This document shows positions 25,617-34,540 of a DNA stretch of 64,000 bases, in pieces. Made by a program: the position numbers and the translations under genes. Positions within the stretch are counted from its first letter, which is position 1, and the number at the start of each line of letters is the position of its first letter. The notes below the pieces were generated by a model. The model was not told the origin of the DNA. It ran no database searches and was given only the letters and a program-made list of their open reading frames with translations. The DNA is from Halobacteriovorax sp. JY17 (lineage in GTDB: Bacteria > Bdellovibrionota > Bacteriovoracia > Bacteriovoracales > Bacteriovoracaceae): assembly GCF_002753895.1 (NCBI RefSeq), contig NZ_NJER01000003.1, forward strand, positions 496,001-560,000, in the 5' to 3' direction.

Positions 25617-25640
25617 TTCGCTACACTGGCCTTTCTTATT
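25602..25640. terminator. Bidirectional terminator, perfect 15-bp stem with TTCG loop
   Basis: GAAAGGCCAGTGTAG (25602-25616) pairs exactly with 25621-25635 around TTCG. T-rich sequence follows on the + side and the A/T-rich flank serves the minus side. The TAG stop of the radical SAM gene is part of the stem. Confidence 0.9.
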
Positions 25641-25668
25641 TTATTAGGGGGGTATAGTTTCTTAATTC

Positions 25669-26838
25669 TTATTTCGAAGCTGGAGCTCTTTCTGTTTGAC
25701 CAAAAGAAAATCCTCTCTCTTCTGTGATTCTAGCAAATTCTTCTTGTGTTTCTGGCTCAACAATCTCTTGCTCTTCTTCGTAATTTTCTTCTTCATCAAC
25801 TTCGTAGATATTATTCCCTTGAGCTGATCTTGAAAACTCTGCATCTTTTTGTTCTTCTACAACTTCAATTTTATCAGAAGTTAAGTCTCTCATTTCTTCT
25901 TTAGCGTAAGCAGCCTCTTCTTCAATTCTATTTAATTCATCCATTTTTTCAGAAGTAACGAAGTTTAACATTGCACCTTGAAGAGGACCTGTTGCAAATC
26001 TGATTCTAAATCCATCTTTACCATTGTTTGTAATAATTCCTGTTACTTCACCGCTATTTGTCTCAGCAGAAAATTGTCCACCTGCTTTGATTTCTGGAGA
26101 ATTTATAAAACTTAGTGGTTGCTCATAATTCTTCCCCATTCCAACAACAACACTAAACTCTTCAATTCTTCCTGTGCTTACAACGATATTTCCTGTTAAA
26201 AGATTTTCACCTCTTAGTACATTTGGATCTTTAGTTGGGTGAAGTGCTCTTTCAAGAACTAAGTCCTGAACTCTTTCAATTACAACTCCTGTTGTATTTT
26301 CTTGAACAACTTCTTTTACTTCTTCGATATTTGCAGCAACTTCAACTTGCTTAACTTCAACTTTCTTAATTGCTTCAATAATTTCGTAACCTTTTCCAAA
26401 TTGTCTAAATAGAGCTATTGTTCTTCCGCTCTCATCTAAGTATGAAACTCTTAGAACCATTGGCTCTTCTTCACCAACTTTAACAAGTGAAGTTCCAACT
26501 AATTCAAAATTCATTTCTACTTTATTTTCAGCTTCATTTGCATTGAAAACAACTTCGTTATTCTCATCTTGAATTCTTCTTATTTCCCACTCACCATTAA
26601 TGATTGTTGAGTTTAACTTATTTAAAGGTAAGTACTGAACTGCTGGTCTAGCTGCTGATTCTGAAGCGACATGTCTCACAACTTTCTGATCATCTAATCT
26701 CTTTACAACTTGAACCTTACTCTCGTTCATAAACTCATTAGAATTAAAATTGGCATCTCTAACCGCTTTAACTCCGATAAGAACTGAACTAGCAGTTAAG
26801 AATCCTGTTAATGTTTTAAGAGTCAGTAGTGACTTCAT
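25669..26838 (-). CDS. Exported protein of unknown function behind a sigma54 promoter
   Basis: A 389-residue protein. The ATG at 26838 has GGGAG 7 bases upstream and begins a hydrophobic signal/anchor (about residues 5-25); the open frame upstream is non-coding. Residues 50-150 and 190-290 look like two beta-rich domains (NGEWEIRRIQDE and LTGNIVVSTGRIEEFSVVVG), joined by a helical K/E/V segment. The last 100 residues are strongly acidic and coiled-coil-like, ending APASK. No family was recognised. It is alone between a bidirectional terminator and the sigma54 promoter, so it is a dedicated regulon member rather than an operon passenger. Confidence 0.75.
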   Translation of the reverse strand: MKSLLTLKTLTGFLTASSVLIGVKAVRDANFNSNEFMNESKVQVVKRLDDQKVVRHVASESAARPAVQYLPLNKLNSTIINGEWEIRRIQDENNEVVFNANEAENKVEMNFELVGTSLVKVGEEEPMVLRVSYLDESGRTIALFRQFGKGYEIIEAIKKVEVKQVEVAANIEEVKEVVQENTTGVVIERVQDLVLERALHPTKDPNVLRGENLLTGNIVVSTGRIEEFSVVVGMGKNYEQPLSFINSPEIKAGGQFSAETNSGEVTGIITNNGKDGFRIRFATGPLQGAMLNFVTSEKMDELNRIEEEAAYAKEEMRDLTSDKIEVVEEQKDAEFSRSAQGNNIYEVDEEENYEEEQEIVEPETQEEFARITEERGFSFGQTERAPASK

Positions 26839-26870
26839 GGTTATCTCCCTTTCAGACTTACTTATATATA

Positions 26871-26887
26871 AGCAAGTACCATGCCAA
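26871..26887 (-). promoter_or_regulatory. Sigma54 (-24/-12) promoter
   Basis: On the minus strand TTGGCATGGTACTTGCT fits the sigma54 consensus YTGGCACGRNNNTTGCW at all defined positions but one. GG (26885-26884) and GC (26873-26872) are separated by the required 10 bases. Predicted start is near 26860, about 22 bases before the ATG at 26838. Confidence 0.85.
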
Positions 26888-26988
26888 GCGTCATAGGCCA
26901 AAGAAAGACACAAATCTGTATTTAGATATCTCTAAACTACTGTTTTTATGTGTTTTGATTAAGGAATAAGTATATTGGTGAGGATTGA

Positions 26989-27007
26989 CCGTCTAAAGAA
27001 TAGACGG
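26989..27007. promoter_or_regulatory. Palindrome CCGTCTA-N5-TAGACGG, candidate upstream activator site
   Basis: The perfect 7-bp dyad lies about 100-120 bases upstream of the sigma54 GG, the usual place for an enhancer-binding protein site. It could be a weak terminator for the 63-aa gene 38 bases away, but no T run follows on the minus strand. Confidence 0.5.
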
Positions 27008-27044
27008 CCTGTATAAAATATATATAGTAAATTGAAGCCTTGAG

Positions 27045-27236
27045 CTACTCTGCCTGAAACTTAGTTCCTTCGTAATCACTGTGACTTACTCTGAATCTTT
27101 TTAATGCAATTACTACAAGGTCATCAATCTTATAACCTGTATTTTCGGCCATTCTTGCAAACGCCTCCACTATTTCTTTCTCCACATTAACAGTTAATTC
27201 TTTTAATTCGCCTTGATTGTGTTCTTGCGTTTTCAA
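27045..27236 (-). CDS. Small ribbon-helix-helix-like protein
   Basis: A 63-residue protein. ELTVNVEKEIVEAFARMAEN followed by TGYKIDDLVVIALKRF has the strand-helix-helix layout of Arc/MetJ/CopG-type DNA-binding proteins. The start is TTG with GGAG 8 bases upstream. It is the last of three minus-strand genes (mrp, DUF4388-like, this one) with gaps of 9 and 25 bases. No toxin gene is next to it, so an antitoxin role is not supported; it may be a small regulator. Confidence 0.6.
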   Translation of the reverse strand: MKTQEHNQGELKELTVNVEKEIVEAFARMAENTGYKIDDLVVIALKRFRVSHSDYEGTKFQAE

Positions 27237-27261
27237 ACGAGTTCTCCGGTTATATTAATTC

Positions 27262-27795
27262 TTATTTATCAATTACTTTTATTGCCTTCTTCTTCCTAAG
27301 AGAAACAAGCGCCGCTGTAACCTCAAAGTCATAAAGGTCACAATTATTATAAATATCTGCCACTAATGAGTATTCCGTCAAGACGTTCATTAGTTTAAAT
27401 TCAGAAGCACTAACATCAGCACCTATTGAGACAAAGTCCCCATTGAGAATAAGCTTCAGATCTAAAGGCGGCTTCAAGGCCTTAGATTCACGGTGCTTTA
27501 TATATAAGCTTTGAGAATTATTCTTAAAATCCTCAAAGCTTAAACTAAAATTCCTATGCTCTTCTGGAACAAGCTCAGGCTCAACAATGAATTTAAGAGG
27601 CGTGTGATCCATATCATCGAATAGCGCCAAATAAAGAGCCTTCTCACCCTTAAGACCACTATACTTACAATCAACTATTAATCCGTCTGCAATCAGAACT
27701 ATCCCCAAGTACTGACCACTAGTGCGATTTAAAATATTTAATCGACCAGTAAATCCAAAAGTTGTTTGTTCTTCAATAGTTCCAAGAAGTGACAA
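27262..27795 (-). CDS. DUF4388 (PatA N-terminal-like) domain protein
   Basis: A 177-residue protein. The start LLGTIEEQTTFGFTGRLNIL, then LGIVLIADGLIVDCKYSGLKGEKALY, matches the DUF4388/PatA-N pattern found in regulators of delta-proteobacteria-like bacteria, where it is thought to mediate protein interactions. The rest has no recognised domain. The start is TTG behind GGGGA. It sits 9 bases after mrp and 25 before the RHH-like gene. Confidence 0.65.
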   Translation of the reverse strand: MSLLGTIEEQTTFGFTGRLNILNRTSGQYLGIVLIADGLIVDCKYSGLKGEKALYLALFDDMDHTPLKFIVEPELVPEEHRNFSLSFEDFKNNSQSLYIKHRESKALKPPLDLKLILNGDFVSIGADVSASEFKLMNVLTEYSLVADIYNNCDLYDFEVTAALVSLRKKKAIKVIDK

Positions 27796-27804
27796 GATGA
27801 TCCC

Positions 27805-28953
27805 CTACTTTCCTAATATTTTAGAAAAGAATCCTTTTTTACCAGTACCATTCATCTTTGCATTTACCTTAGATGCTAAGTCCATATAAGACTTCCAGAC
27901 AGGGCGCCCTTCATGCTCTGGTGACGACATATAAGGAACTCCTGTATCTGAACCAATTCGTAAAGCTATTTCCATAGGTATTTCACCCAAGAATTCTGCA
28001 CTTAATTCCTTACAGGCCTTTTTCACTCCGCCCTCACCAAAGAGGAAATACTTCTTTTCTAGATTATCATCTGGAACAAAGTAGCTCATATTTTCAATCA
28101 TCCCAAGAATTGGAATATTTACTTTTTCAAACATCTTCATTCCCTTTCTCGTATCTAAAAGGGCCACCTCTTGTGGTGTTGAGATTACAACTGCCGCATC
28201 AACTTCAGTCGCCTGAACCATACTTAACTGCATATCCCCTGTTCCTGGAGGAAGATCAATAATCAAATAATCTAATTCACCCCAATCAACATCAAAGAGA
28301 AATTGATTTAAAACTCCTCCAAGCATTGGTCCACGCCAGATAACAGCATCATCCTCTTGAATGAATAAACCAAATGAAATAAATTTTAATCCAAAAGACT
28401 CGATTGGTAAGATCTTCTTATCTTCATTAGCCTCTGGTTTTGCATCTCTTTTTCCAAGCAACATTGGCATTGAAGGACCATAAATGTCCGCGTCTAAAAT
28501 TCCAACCTTAAAACCTTGATTCTTTAAAGACATTGCAAGATTGACTGAAACAGTCGACTTACCAACGCCTCCTTTACAAGAAGAAACTGCGAGAACATTT
28601 TTAACATTTGGAACGCGCTTCTTATTTGCGCCTACTGGTCCATGACCTGCTTTAATGGCCGCTTGTTCTTTCTTTGGTTCAGCCGGTTTTGCAGATCCTG
28701 CAAATACATCCTTCGAATCCTTAGACACTGTCATTATTGTTATATTATCTTCTTCGAAATCGGCCTTTAGAAGCCCATAGATCGAATCTTCAATAACTCT
28801 CTTTTGAGCAGGAGTGATTCCTTCACGGTCGTATTTTATTAGAACACTTTCTCCAGTAACTTTAACTTCTGTTATTCTCTCTTCTGCGCCAAGTGTCATT
28901 CCCGTTGCAGGGTTAGCTATTGTACAAATTAAATTCTTAATCTTATCACTCAT
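27805..28953 (-). CDS. mrp: Mrp/ApbC-type P-loop ATPase, Fe-S carrier family, without the CxxC motif
   Basis: A 382-residue Mrp/NBP35-family protein. An N-terminal MIP18-like domain (1-75) is joined by a linker to the deviant-Walker ATPase domain with SCKGGVGKST at 125-134. The ENMSYF segment is at 288-292, after which most members have CPxC for Fe-S binding; here PDDNLEKKYFLFG stands instead, with no cysteine. Bacteroidetes-type Mrp proteins lack it in the same way, so this is a known subtype, and Fe-S carriage by this site is doubtful. AGAGGT precedes the ATG. First gene of a three-gene operon. Confidence 0.92.
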   Translation of the reverse strand: MSDKIKNLICTIANPATGMTLGAEERITEVKVTGESVLIKYDREGITPAQKRVIEDSIYGLLKADFEEDNITIMTVSKDSKDVFAGSAKPAEPKKEQAAIKAGHGPVGANKKRVPNVKNVLAVSSCKGGVGKSTVSVNLAMSLKNQGFKVGILDADIYGPSMPMLLGKRDAKPEANEDKKILPIESFGLKFISFGLFIQEDDAVIWRGPMLGGVLNQFLFDVDWGELDYLIIDLPPGTGDMQLSMVQATEVDAAVVISTPQEVALLDTRKGMKMFEKVNIPILGMIENMSYFVPDDNLEKKYFLFGEGGVKKACKELSAEFLGEIPMEIALRIGSDTGVPYMSSPEHEGRPVWKSYMDLASKVNAKMNGTGKKGFFSKILGK

Positions 28954-29121
28954 AAATTACCTCTTTATTTATTCTCTATTTATATCTCGAAATAACTTAT
29001 TCGTTAAGAACAATGATTAAACCTGACCGAAAAGGTCGCATAAATTTATTGGTAGCACTAGATACCATTCTCTTATATCATAAGGGATACTAAGCTCAAT
29101 CTGTTGAAAGGAATCGACCGA

Positions 29122-29694
29122 ATGTCTGAACCATATAAGCGAAGTATAATTTTAATCAATCCAAGATTTCAGATTAAGTTCAGTATCTTGGTATGTGTAT
29201 TTCTATTTATTTCAAGCGTATTCTATCCACTAACAATTTATGACCTAGTCACAAAGCTCGTTGAGCAGGCAAATGCTACATCTCCTGATATGGCGGCAAA
29301 AATGGGTACCTATAAAAATAACCTAGTTTTTGTACTTGCACTCTTTCAACTAGGCTTTACTGCTGTAACTTTCATAGCTTGCCTCCTCTTTAGTCACAAG
29401 ATTGCAGGTCCAATTTATAAAGCACAGAAATATCTTTCCGCTATCAGAGATAGGGAAGGAAATGGTAAACTATACTTCAGGCAAGGGGATTACTTCCAGG
29501 AGCTGGCAGATGACTTCAATGAAACTTTTGAGGTTATTCAAGAAGACTATAAGAAAGATATGGTCTACCTAAGTGAAGTTTCTTCATATATTAATAATCT
29601 TACGATGGTGGTTCCAGAAGATAAGAAGGTCGTTTTAGATGAAATTAAATCAAAGCTAAACGAAATTCAAGATAGGTATCACACAATTTATTAA
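29122..29694 (+). CDS. Two-helix membrane protein with HAMP-like domain
   Basis: A 190-residue protein. Two membrane segments (about 20-40 and 68-90) flank a small periplasmic loop. KIAGPIYKAQKYLSAI, followed by the FRQGDYFQELADDFNE pattern, is a HAMP-type linker, after which the sequence is coiled-coil. There is no kinase, cyclase or methyl-accepting domain, so it is a stand-alone HAMP protein of the type common in Bdellovibrio-like genomes. The ATG at 29122 has AAAGGA 9 bases upstream and is preferred to the TTG at 29104. The slt gene follows after 28 bases. Confidence 0.7.
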   Translation: MSEPYKRSIILINPRFQIKFSILVCVFLFISSVFYPLTIYDLVTKLVEQANATSPDMAAKMGTYKNNLVFVLALFQLGFTAVTFIACLLFSHKIAGPIYKAQKYLSAIRDREGNGKLYFRQGDYFQELADDFNETFEVIQEDYKKDMVYLSEVSSYINNLTMVVPEDKKVVLDEIKSKLNEIQDRYHTIY

Positions 29695-29722
29695 AACTTA
29701 CAAAAATGACAGGAGGTCATCT

Positions 29723-31783
29723 TTGTTAAAACTAGCAACGATTGCTTCATTCACTTTGCTCTCACTCAGCAGCTACGCTGTTAGCAAACAACCTCAAACT
29801 TTTTCTATAAAAACGTCTAAGAATGATGAGAAGTTCGCAAGATCATTTCATCAATTCTATAAGAATGTTAAAAGAAAGAATCTGGACTATACCGCAATAT
29901 CTCTAATGAGTAAGAGGCTTAAATATACTGAAGCCTTCAAAGAATATACTCCCCTAGTAGAAACCCTCTTAAAGTTCAAGAAAGCTCGTCTTAGCGGAGA
30001 GGAATTTAATAATGTCTGCAAACCAAAGAACTTTGATACTAAGAATTTACCAGACCTTGTTAAAAGATCATATGTTCAACTAGATCAATTTTGTCGCTGG
30101 AAATTTTTAAAGAATGTTTCTACTGGTAAGAAAAATAAAACAATCTCTTTTAAGAATTTAGAGTATTTTAAATATGCTCTACCTTATTATCTAAAAGGAA
30201 AGAGTAAGCATGAGTTTATCACTTATCTCTCTCAGATTGATAAAAGCTCTAACTTACACATTCTTATTTCAGATCTTATGACTGAACAATACCTAGAAAA
30301 ACAGTTTAAACCAAACTCCGATCATTTAAAGTTCATTAGAATCAATAATGCTCTTACAAACTATGTTCAGTCGGCCGGACTCACGGATAGCTCAGAAAGA
30401 AATTATTTCACAAAAGCATTCTACGAAATTAGGTCCAACTTAAAAAGCCATTTAGAAAAAGATGAATTTGACCTTGCTTTCCAAGCTGGGCATCAACTTA
30501 TCAGCTTCTACGACTCTAATAAACAATATATAAGCTCAGATAAAGCTTGGTTGAACATACTCACAAGTGGAAAGAACTTTCTCTATAAACAAGAACCTGA
30601 AAAAGCTCGCTACTTCTTTGAGTACGCTCTTACCATCGCAACTAACGACCAGCTTGACGAAGCTCTTTTTCAATTGCTCTGGACTGATATTCTAGTCGGA
30701 AAATATAAGAAAGCCGTTGCAACAATTGAAAAGTTTCAATTGATAAAGAACTACTCAAAGTACAATTCAAAAGTAAAGTTCTGGATTGCCTATACTCTTT
30801 ATAAAAATGGTGAAAATGAATTATCTAAGCATCTTTTTACTAAGCTAACGGAATCATCTCCCTTAAATTTTTATGCAATCATTTCATACAAGAAACTCTT
30901 AGATATTTTTGACGTAGAAGATAAAGCAAAACTTCTTGGAAAATATACCGAAGAAATTAAGCCAAATGTTCCAAAGAACAAGGCATACTCTAAGAACTTT
31001 ATTTCTTCTTTAAAAAGATTATCTCTATGGCTAGAACTCAACCTTGACGCATTTTCAAATAATGAAATATCAGAAATAATCTCAAGAGACTCGAGCTACG
31101 TTTTCCAAGATGAGAAAGTTGCCAAGAAAGTTGAGAATAAAGAACTTCGAAAGTATCTCATTGAAAAACTTGTTAATCTTTTTACGAAAGAGAAGAAATA
31201 CCTTCACTCCTTCAAGCTTGTTCATAACTCTCTAGAGAATGAAGTATTTGAACTAGATGCGTTTACTTTAAAGAATCTATTTCCATTTCAATACCTTCAA
31301 AAGATTAAAAATATCGACAAGACTATTGACCCTCTAGTTGTCATCTCTCTTATTAGACAAGAGTCTGCTTTCAACCCACAGGCAAGGTCTCATGTTGGGG
31401 CAAGAGGTTTAATGCAACTCATGCCTGCCACAGCGAGGCAGTACAAGAGAAATGTTCGTACCGCACATCTAAAAAGGCCAGACGTTAATATTAAAATTGG
31501 AATCACTTACTTAAAGAAGCTTCTTAAAAAGTATGATGGAAACCTGATCTACACACTTTCAGCATATAATGCGGGAGAAAGTAGAGTAAAGAGATGGAAG
31601 AAAAATATTTTTGTAAATAACGATCCAATGGTTACGATCGAATCCATTCCATTTAGAGAAACGAGAAAGTATGTGAAGTTAATTTATAGGAATATATTCT
31701 TTTACAATCTACTTTCAAATAAGACTGTCCTCGAGAAATCTCTCGAAGACAGCTTTATTGTTGGTGTAAATACTAAACGTTAA
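29723..31783 (+). CDS. Soluble lytic transglycosylase (Slt-type)
   Basis: A 686-residue periplasmic murein-cleaving enzyme. The signal peptide is MLKLATIASFTLLSLSSYAV. A long alpha-helical superhelix region (about 25-530) leads to the SLT catalytic domain with IRQESAFNPQARS, where E547 is the catalytic acid, GLMQLMPATA, and AYNAGESRV. It cleaves glycan strands to 1,6-anhydro-MurNAc ends. The start is TTG, fixed by a perfect AGGAGGT 5 bases upstream. It could supply sugars to the AmgK-MurU pathway. The last 11 bases overlap convergent ychF. Confidence 0.93.
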   Translation: MLKLATIASFTLLSLSSYAVSKQPQTFSIKTSKNDEKFARSFHQFYKNVKRKNLDYTAISLMSKRLKYTEAFKEYTPLVETLLKFKKARLSGEEFNNVCKPKNFDTKNLPDLVKRSYVQLDQFCRWKFLKNVSTGKKNKTISFKNLEYFKYALPYYLKGKSKHEFITYLSQIDKSSNLHILISDLMTEQYLEKQFKPNSDHLKFIRINNALTNYVQSAGLTDSSERNYFTKAFYEIRSNLKSHLEKDEFDLAFQAGHQLISFYDSNKQYISSDKAWLNILTSGKNFLYKQEPEKARYFFEYALTIATNDQLDEALFQLLWTDILVGKYKKAVATIEKFQLIKNYSKYNSKVKFWIAYTLYKNGENELSKHLFTKLTESSPLNFYAIISYKKLLDIFDVEDKAKLLGKYTEEIKPNVPKNKAYSKNFISSLKRLSLWLELNLDAFSNNEISEIISRDSSYVFQDEKVAKKVENKELRKYLIEKLVNLFTKEKKYLHSFKLVHNSLENEVFELDAFTLKNLFPFQYLQKIKNIDKTIDPLVVISLIRQESAFNPQARSHVGARGLMQLMPATARQYKRNVRTAHLKRPDVNIKIGITYLKKLLKKYDGNLIYTLSAYNAGESRVKRWKKNIFVNNDPMVTIESIPFRETRKYVKLIYRNIFFYNLLSNKTVLEKSLEDSFIVGVNTKR

Positions 31784-32882
31784 ATCTAAAGTGAATAACA
31801 TCTCCGTCTTTGACGAGATATTCTTTACCTTCAATTCTAAATTTACCTGCCTCTTTGACCTTTTGTTCTGTTCCCAGTTCAAAAAGGTCATCGCAGTGGT
31901 AAATTTCTGCTTTGATAAATCCTCTCTCAAAGTCAGTATGAATGACACCTGCTGCCTGAGGAGCTTTGTCCCCGGCCTTAAAAGTCCATGCGCGAACTTC
32001 TTTTTCACCTGCAGTAAAATAAGTCCTAAGACCTAACATTTCATAAGCTGTTTTAGTTAAAGTTTGTAGACCAGATTGCTCAAGCCCTGCAGCTTCTAAG
32101 AACTCTTTCTTTTCTTCTTCTGTTTCCAGTGAAGCAATTTCAGATTCTAATTTTCCACAGATAACACTGACTTCAGCATTTTCTTTTTCGGCTAGAGCTC
32201 TAACGCTCTTTATATAATCGTTATCACCATTCACACAATCTTCGTCAACATTGCAAAGATATAAGACCTTCTTCATTGTGATTAAGTTAAGGTCTGCAAC
32301 AAGCCCTCTCTCTTCATCAGTTAACTCTAAAGCTCTTGCAGCAAAACCTTCTGTAAGATGAGCTTCAAGTTTTTCAAGAATTGGCTGCTGAGCTTTTGCT
32401 AAACTTGATATGTCTTTATTATGATTCTTTATAAGCTTTGGAAGGTTTCCAATTTTTTTAGTAACAACTTCTGCATCAGCAAGAGCAAGTTCAATATTAA
32501 TAGTTTCAATATCATCAACAGGATCTACCCGTCCGTGAACGTGTACAACATCACCATCATCAAAACATCTAACAACATGAATAATTGCATTCACTTGCCT
32601 AATATGTCCAAGAAATTGGTTCCCCAGCCCTTCACCCTTACTTGCACCTTTTACAAGACCTGCAATATCTACAAACTCAACAATAGTTGGAATAGTCTTA
32701 CTTGGCTTAATTAGAGAAGTAATTTGCGCAAGTCTTGAATCCGTTACGCTAACGATTCCCACATTTGGCTCAATTGTACAGAATGGGTAATTTGCCGCTT
32801 CCGCCGGAGCTGAAGTCAGTGCTTGAAAGATTGTTGATTTCCCAACGTTTGGAAGTCCTACGATTCCGCAATTTAATGCCAT
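31773..32882 (-). CDS. ychF: Redox-regulated ATPase YchF (Obg-related)
   Basis: A 369-residue YchF/OLA1-type P-loop protein. GLPNVGKSTIFQAL (G1) is followed by NYPFCTIEPNVGIV and DIAGLVKGASKGEGLGNQFL (G3). The G4-equivalent is the family's divergent LCNVDE, which explains ATP use. The C-terminal TGS domain is present. It binds ribosomes. It follows pth by 12 bases, the common pth-ychF neighbourhood. AGAGGAT precedes the ATG. Confidence 0.96.
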   Translation of the reverse strand: MALNCGIVGLPNVGKSTIFQALTSAPAEAANYPFCTIEPNVGIVSVTDSRLAQITSLIKPSKTIPTIVEFVDIAGLVKGASKGEGLGNQFLGHIRQVNAIIHVVRCFDDGDVVHVHGRVDPVDDIETINIELALADAEVVTKKIGNLPKLIKNHNKDISSLAKAQQPILEKLEAHLTEGFAARALELTDEERGLVADLNLITMKKVLYLCNVDEDCVNGDNDYIKSVRALAEKENAEVSVICGKLESEIASLETEEEKKEFLEAAGLEQSGLQTLTKTAYEMLGLRTYFTAGEKEVRAWTFKAGDKAPQAAGVIHTDFERGFIKAEIYHCDDLFELGTEQKVKEAGKFRIEGKEYLVKDGDVIHFRFNV

Positions 32883-32894
32883 ACTTATATCCTC

Positions 32895-33467
32895 TTAAAT
32901 TATTTTCTTCTTACTATATGTTCTAGCTGCACTTTGAAAACCTTTTTCAATAAAAGCTTCTACCGCTTTTGCTGCACCTTTTAAATAACTTTCTAAAAAC
33001 TCTGCATCTTCCCCGTGGTAGCCCGAAAGCACCCAGTTGCTCACTGACCCGTGAACTGGCCTGCCAATCCCAACTCTCAACCTCTTGAAATTTTGTTTTC
33101 CAAGACACTGAGCAATAGATTTTAGTCCATTGTGTCCCGCTAGACCTCCACCGTCCTTATAAGCAATCGTTCCAAAGTTTAAATCGAGTTCGTCATGAAC
33201 GACAAGAATATCTTCAACTGGAATTTTAAAAAAGTTGGCCAAGGGAGCAACAGACTCCCCACTTAGATTCATATAGGTCAAGGGTTTTAAGAAGATAACC
33301 TTCTCGCCCTCAACCTCGAGAGTCGCCATCTCTCCTTTGTACTTATCTTGCCACCTTAGATCTGAGACAAAGGATAAGTTATCAAATGTTTCCCACGCAA
33401 TATTGTGGCGAGTATTTCTATACTCAAGACCTGGATTTCCAAGGCCTACTATTAATTTTGTCATCAT
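32895..33467 (-). CDS. pth: Peptidyl-tRNA hydrolase
   Basis: A 190-residue enzyme that releases peptides from stalled peptidyl-tRNA. IVGLGNPGLEYRNTRHNIAWE carries the catalytic His, and VVHDELDLNFG the conserved Asp. GGGLAGHNGLKSI is typical. It lies between prs and ychF with gaps of 9 and 12 bases. Confidence 0.97.
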   Translation of the reverse strand: MMTKLIVGLGNPGLEYRNTRHNIAWETFDNLSFVSDLRWQDKYKGEMATLEVEGEKVIFLKPLTYMNLSGESVAPLANFFKIPVEDILVVHDELDLNFGTIAYKDGGGLAGHNGLKSIAQCLGKQNFKRLRVGIGRPVHGSVSNWVLSGYHGEDAEFLESYLKGAAKAVEAFIEKGFQSAARTYSKKKII

Positions 33468-33476
33468 ATCACCCGA

Positions 33477-34421
33477 TTAAATAAACAGAGAGCTCACAGA
33501 ATCGTTATTAAAAGTTCTGTGAATGGCCTTTGCTAGAATTTCAGCCGTATCTAATACATGAATTTTATCTATGGACTCAGCCTCTGGACTCAGAGGAATT
33601 GTATCCGTCACTATAATTTTATCAAGTTCATCTGCCCCAGCGATTCTATCTAGCGCAGGCCCAGAAAAAACGGGATGGGTAGCGCAAGCATAAACCTTCG
33701 TGGCACCATTATCCTTCAGGGCCCTGCAAGCTTCAATTAAAGTCCCTGCGGTATCAACCATATCATCAATAATAATACATTCTTTGCCTTCTATATTACC
33801 GACAATATTCATGGCCTTTGCCACATTCTTTCCTGTCCTTCTCTTATCTATCATTGCAATATCAGCTTTTAATTTCTTTGCGTAATGACGGACTCTTTCA
33901 ACCCCGCCCGCATCTGGAGAAACAAAGATACTATTGCTATTAAAAATTTCAGCTCTTATATATTCTAGAAGAACTGGGGAAGCGTAAATATTATCAAAAG
34001 GTATATTGAAGAAACCTTGAATCTGACTCGCGTGTAGATCCATTGTAATTACTCTTGTAGCTCCTGCCGCCGTTAAAATATCCGCTATCAACTTTGCAGA
34101 AATAGGAGTTCTTGGAGAGGCCTTACGATCTTGTCTAGAATATCCATAGTGTGGAATTACCGCTGTGATAGAGGCTGCCGACGCTCGCTTTAGTGCATCG
34201 ATCATTATAAGCAATTCCATTACATGGTCATTAACAGGCGTACTGGTGGACTGTATAACAAAAACGTCCGCACCGCGGACATTCTTTTCTATTTCACAAT
34301 ATATTTCGCCATTGGCGAATCTTACAAGCTGTGGGTCTACTAATGAAACATCGAGAAATTGGGAGATACGAGAAGCAAGCTTCGGGTTAGAAGATCCGGA
34401 AACAAGTACGATCCGCTTCAT
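33477..34421 (-). CDS. prs: Ribose-phosphate pyrophosphokinase (PRPP synthetase)
   Basis: A 314-residue enzyme making PRPP from ribose-5-phosphate and ATP. It shows PHYGYSRQDRK, DLHASQIQGFF, VSPDAGGVERVRHYA and the PRPP loop IIDDMVDTAGTL. The frame is open up to 34475, but that part is tRNA sequence; the ATG at 34421 has GGGAG 5 bases upstream and gives the usual length. The tRNA-Gln 3' end is only 22 bases upstream, so both likely come from one transcript. Confidence 0.97.
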   Translation of the reverse strand: MKRIVLVSGSSNPKLASRISQFLDVSLVDPQLVRFANGEIYCEIEKNVRGADVFVIQSTSTPVNDHVMELLIMIDALKRASAASITAVIPHYGYSRQDRKASPRTPISAKLIADILTAAGATRVITMDLHASQIQGFFNIPFDNIYASPVLLEYIRAEIFNSNSIFVSPDAGGVERVRHYAKKLKADIAMIDKRRTGKNVAKAMNIVGNIEGKECIIIDDMVDTAGTLIEACRALKDNGATKVYACATHPVFSGPALDRIAGADELDKIIVTDTIPLSPEAESIDKIHVLDTAEILAKAIHRTFNNDSVSSLFI

Positions 34422-34443
34422 ATAAACTCCCATCAAAAAAAGA

Positions 34444-34518
34444 TGGCTGGGCTGGAAGGGTTCGAACCTTCGCATGGCAGAATCAAAATCTGCTGACTTA
34501 CCACTTGTCGACAGCCCA
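34444..34518 (-). tRNA. tRNA-Gln (anticodon TTG)
   Basis: 75 bases including an encoded CCA. The acceptor stem TGGGCTG pairs with CAGCCCA, discriminator G; D arm GAC/GTC; anticodon stem GCAGA/TCTGC with loop TTTTGAT giving anticodon TTG (reads CAA); T arm GAAGG TTCGAAC CCTTC. All arms pair. Confidence 0.96.
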
Positions 34519-34540
34519 ACATATTTTAGAATTATACAAG

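Noticed and set aside
27045-27236. Antitoxin of a toxin-antitoxin pair
   Set aside because: RHH-like shape fits, but neither neighbour looks like a toxin and the gene belongs to the mrp operon.
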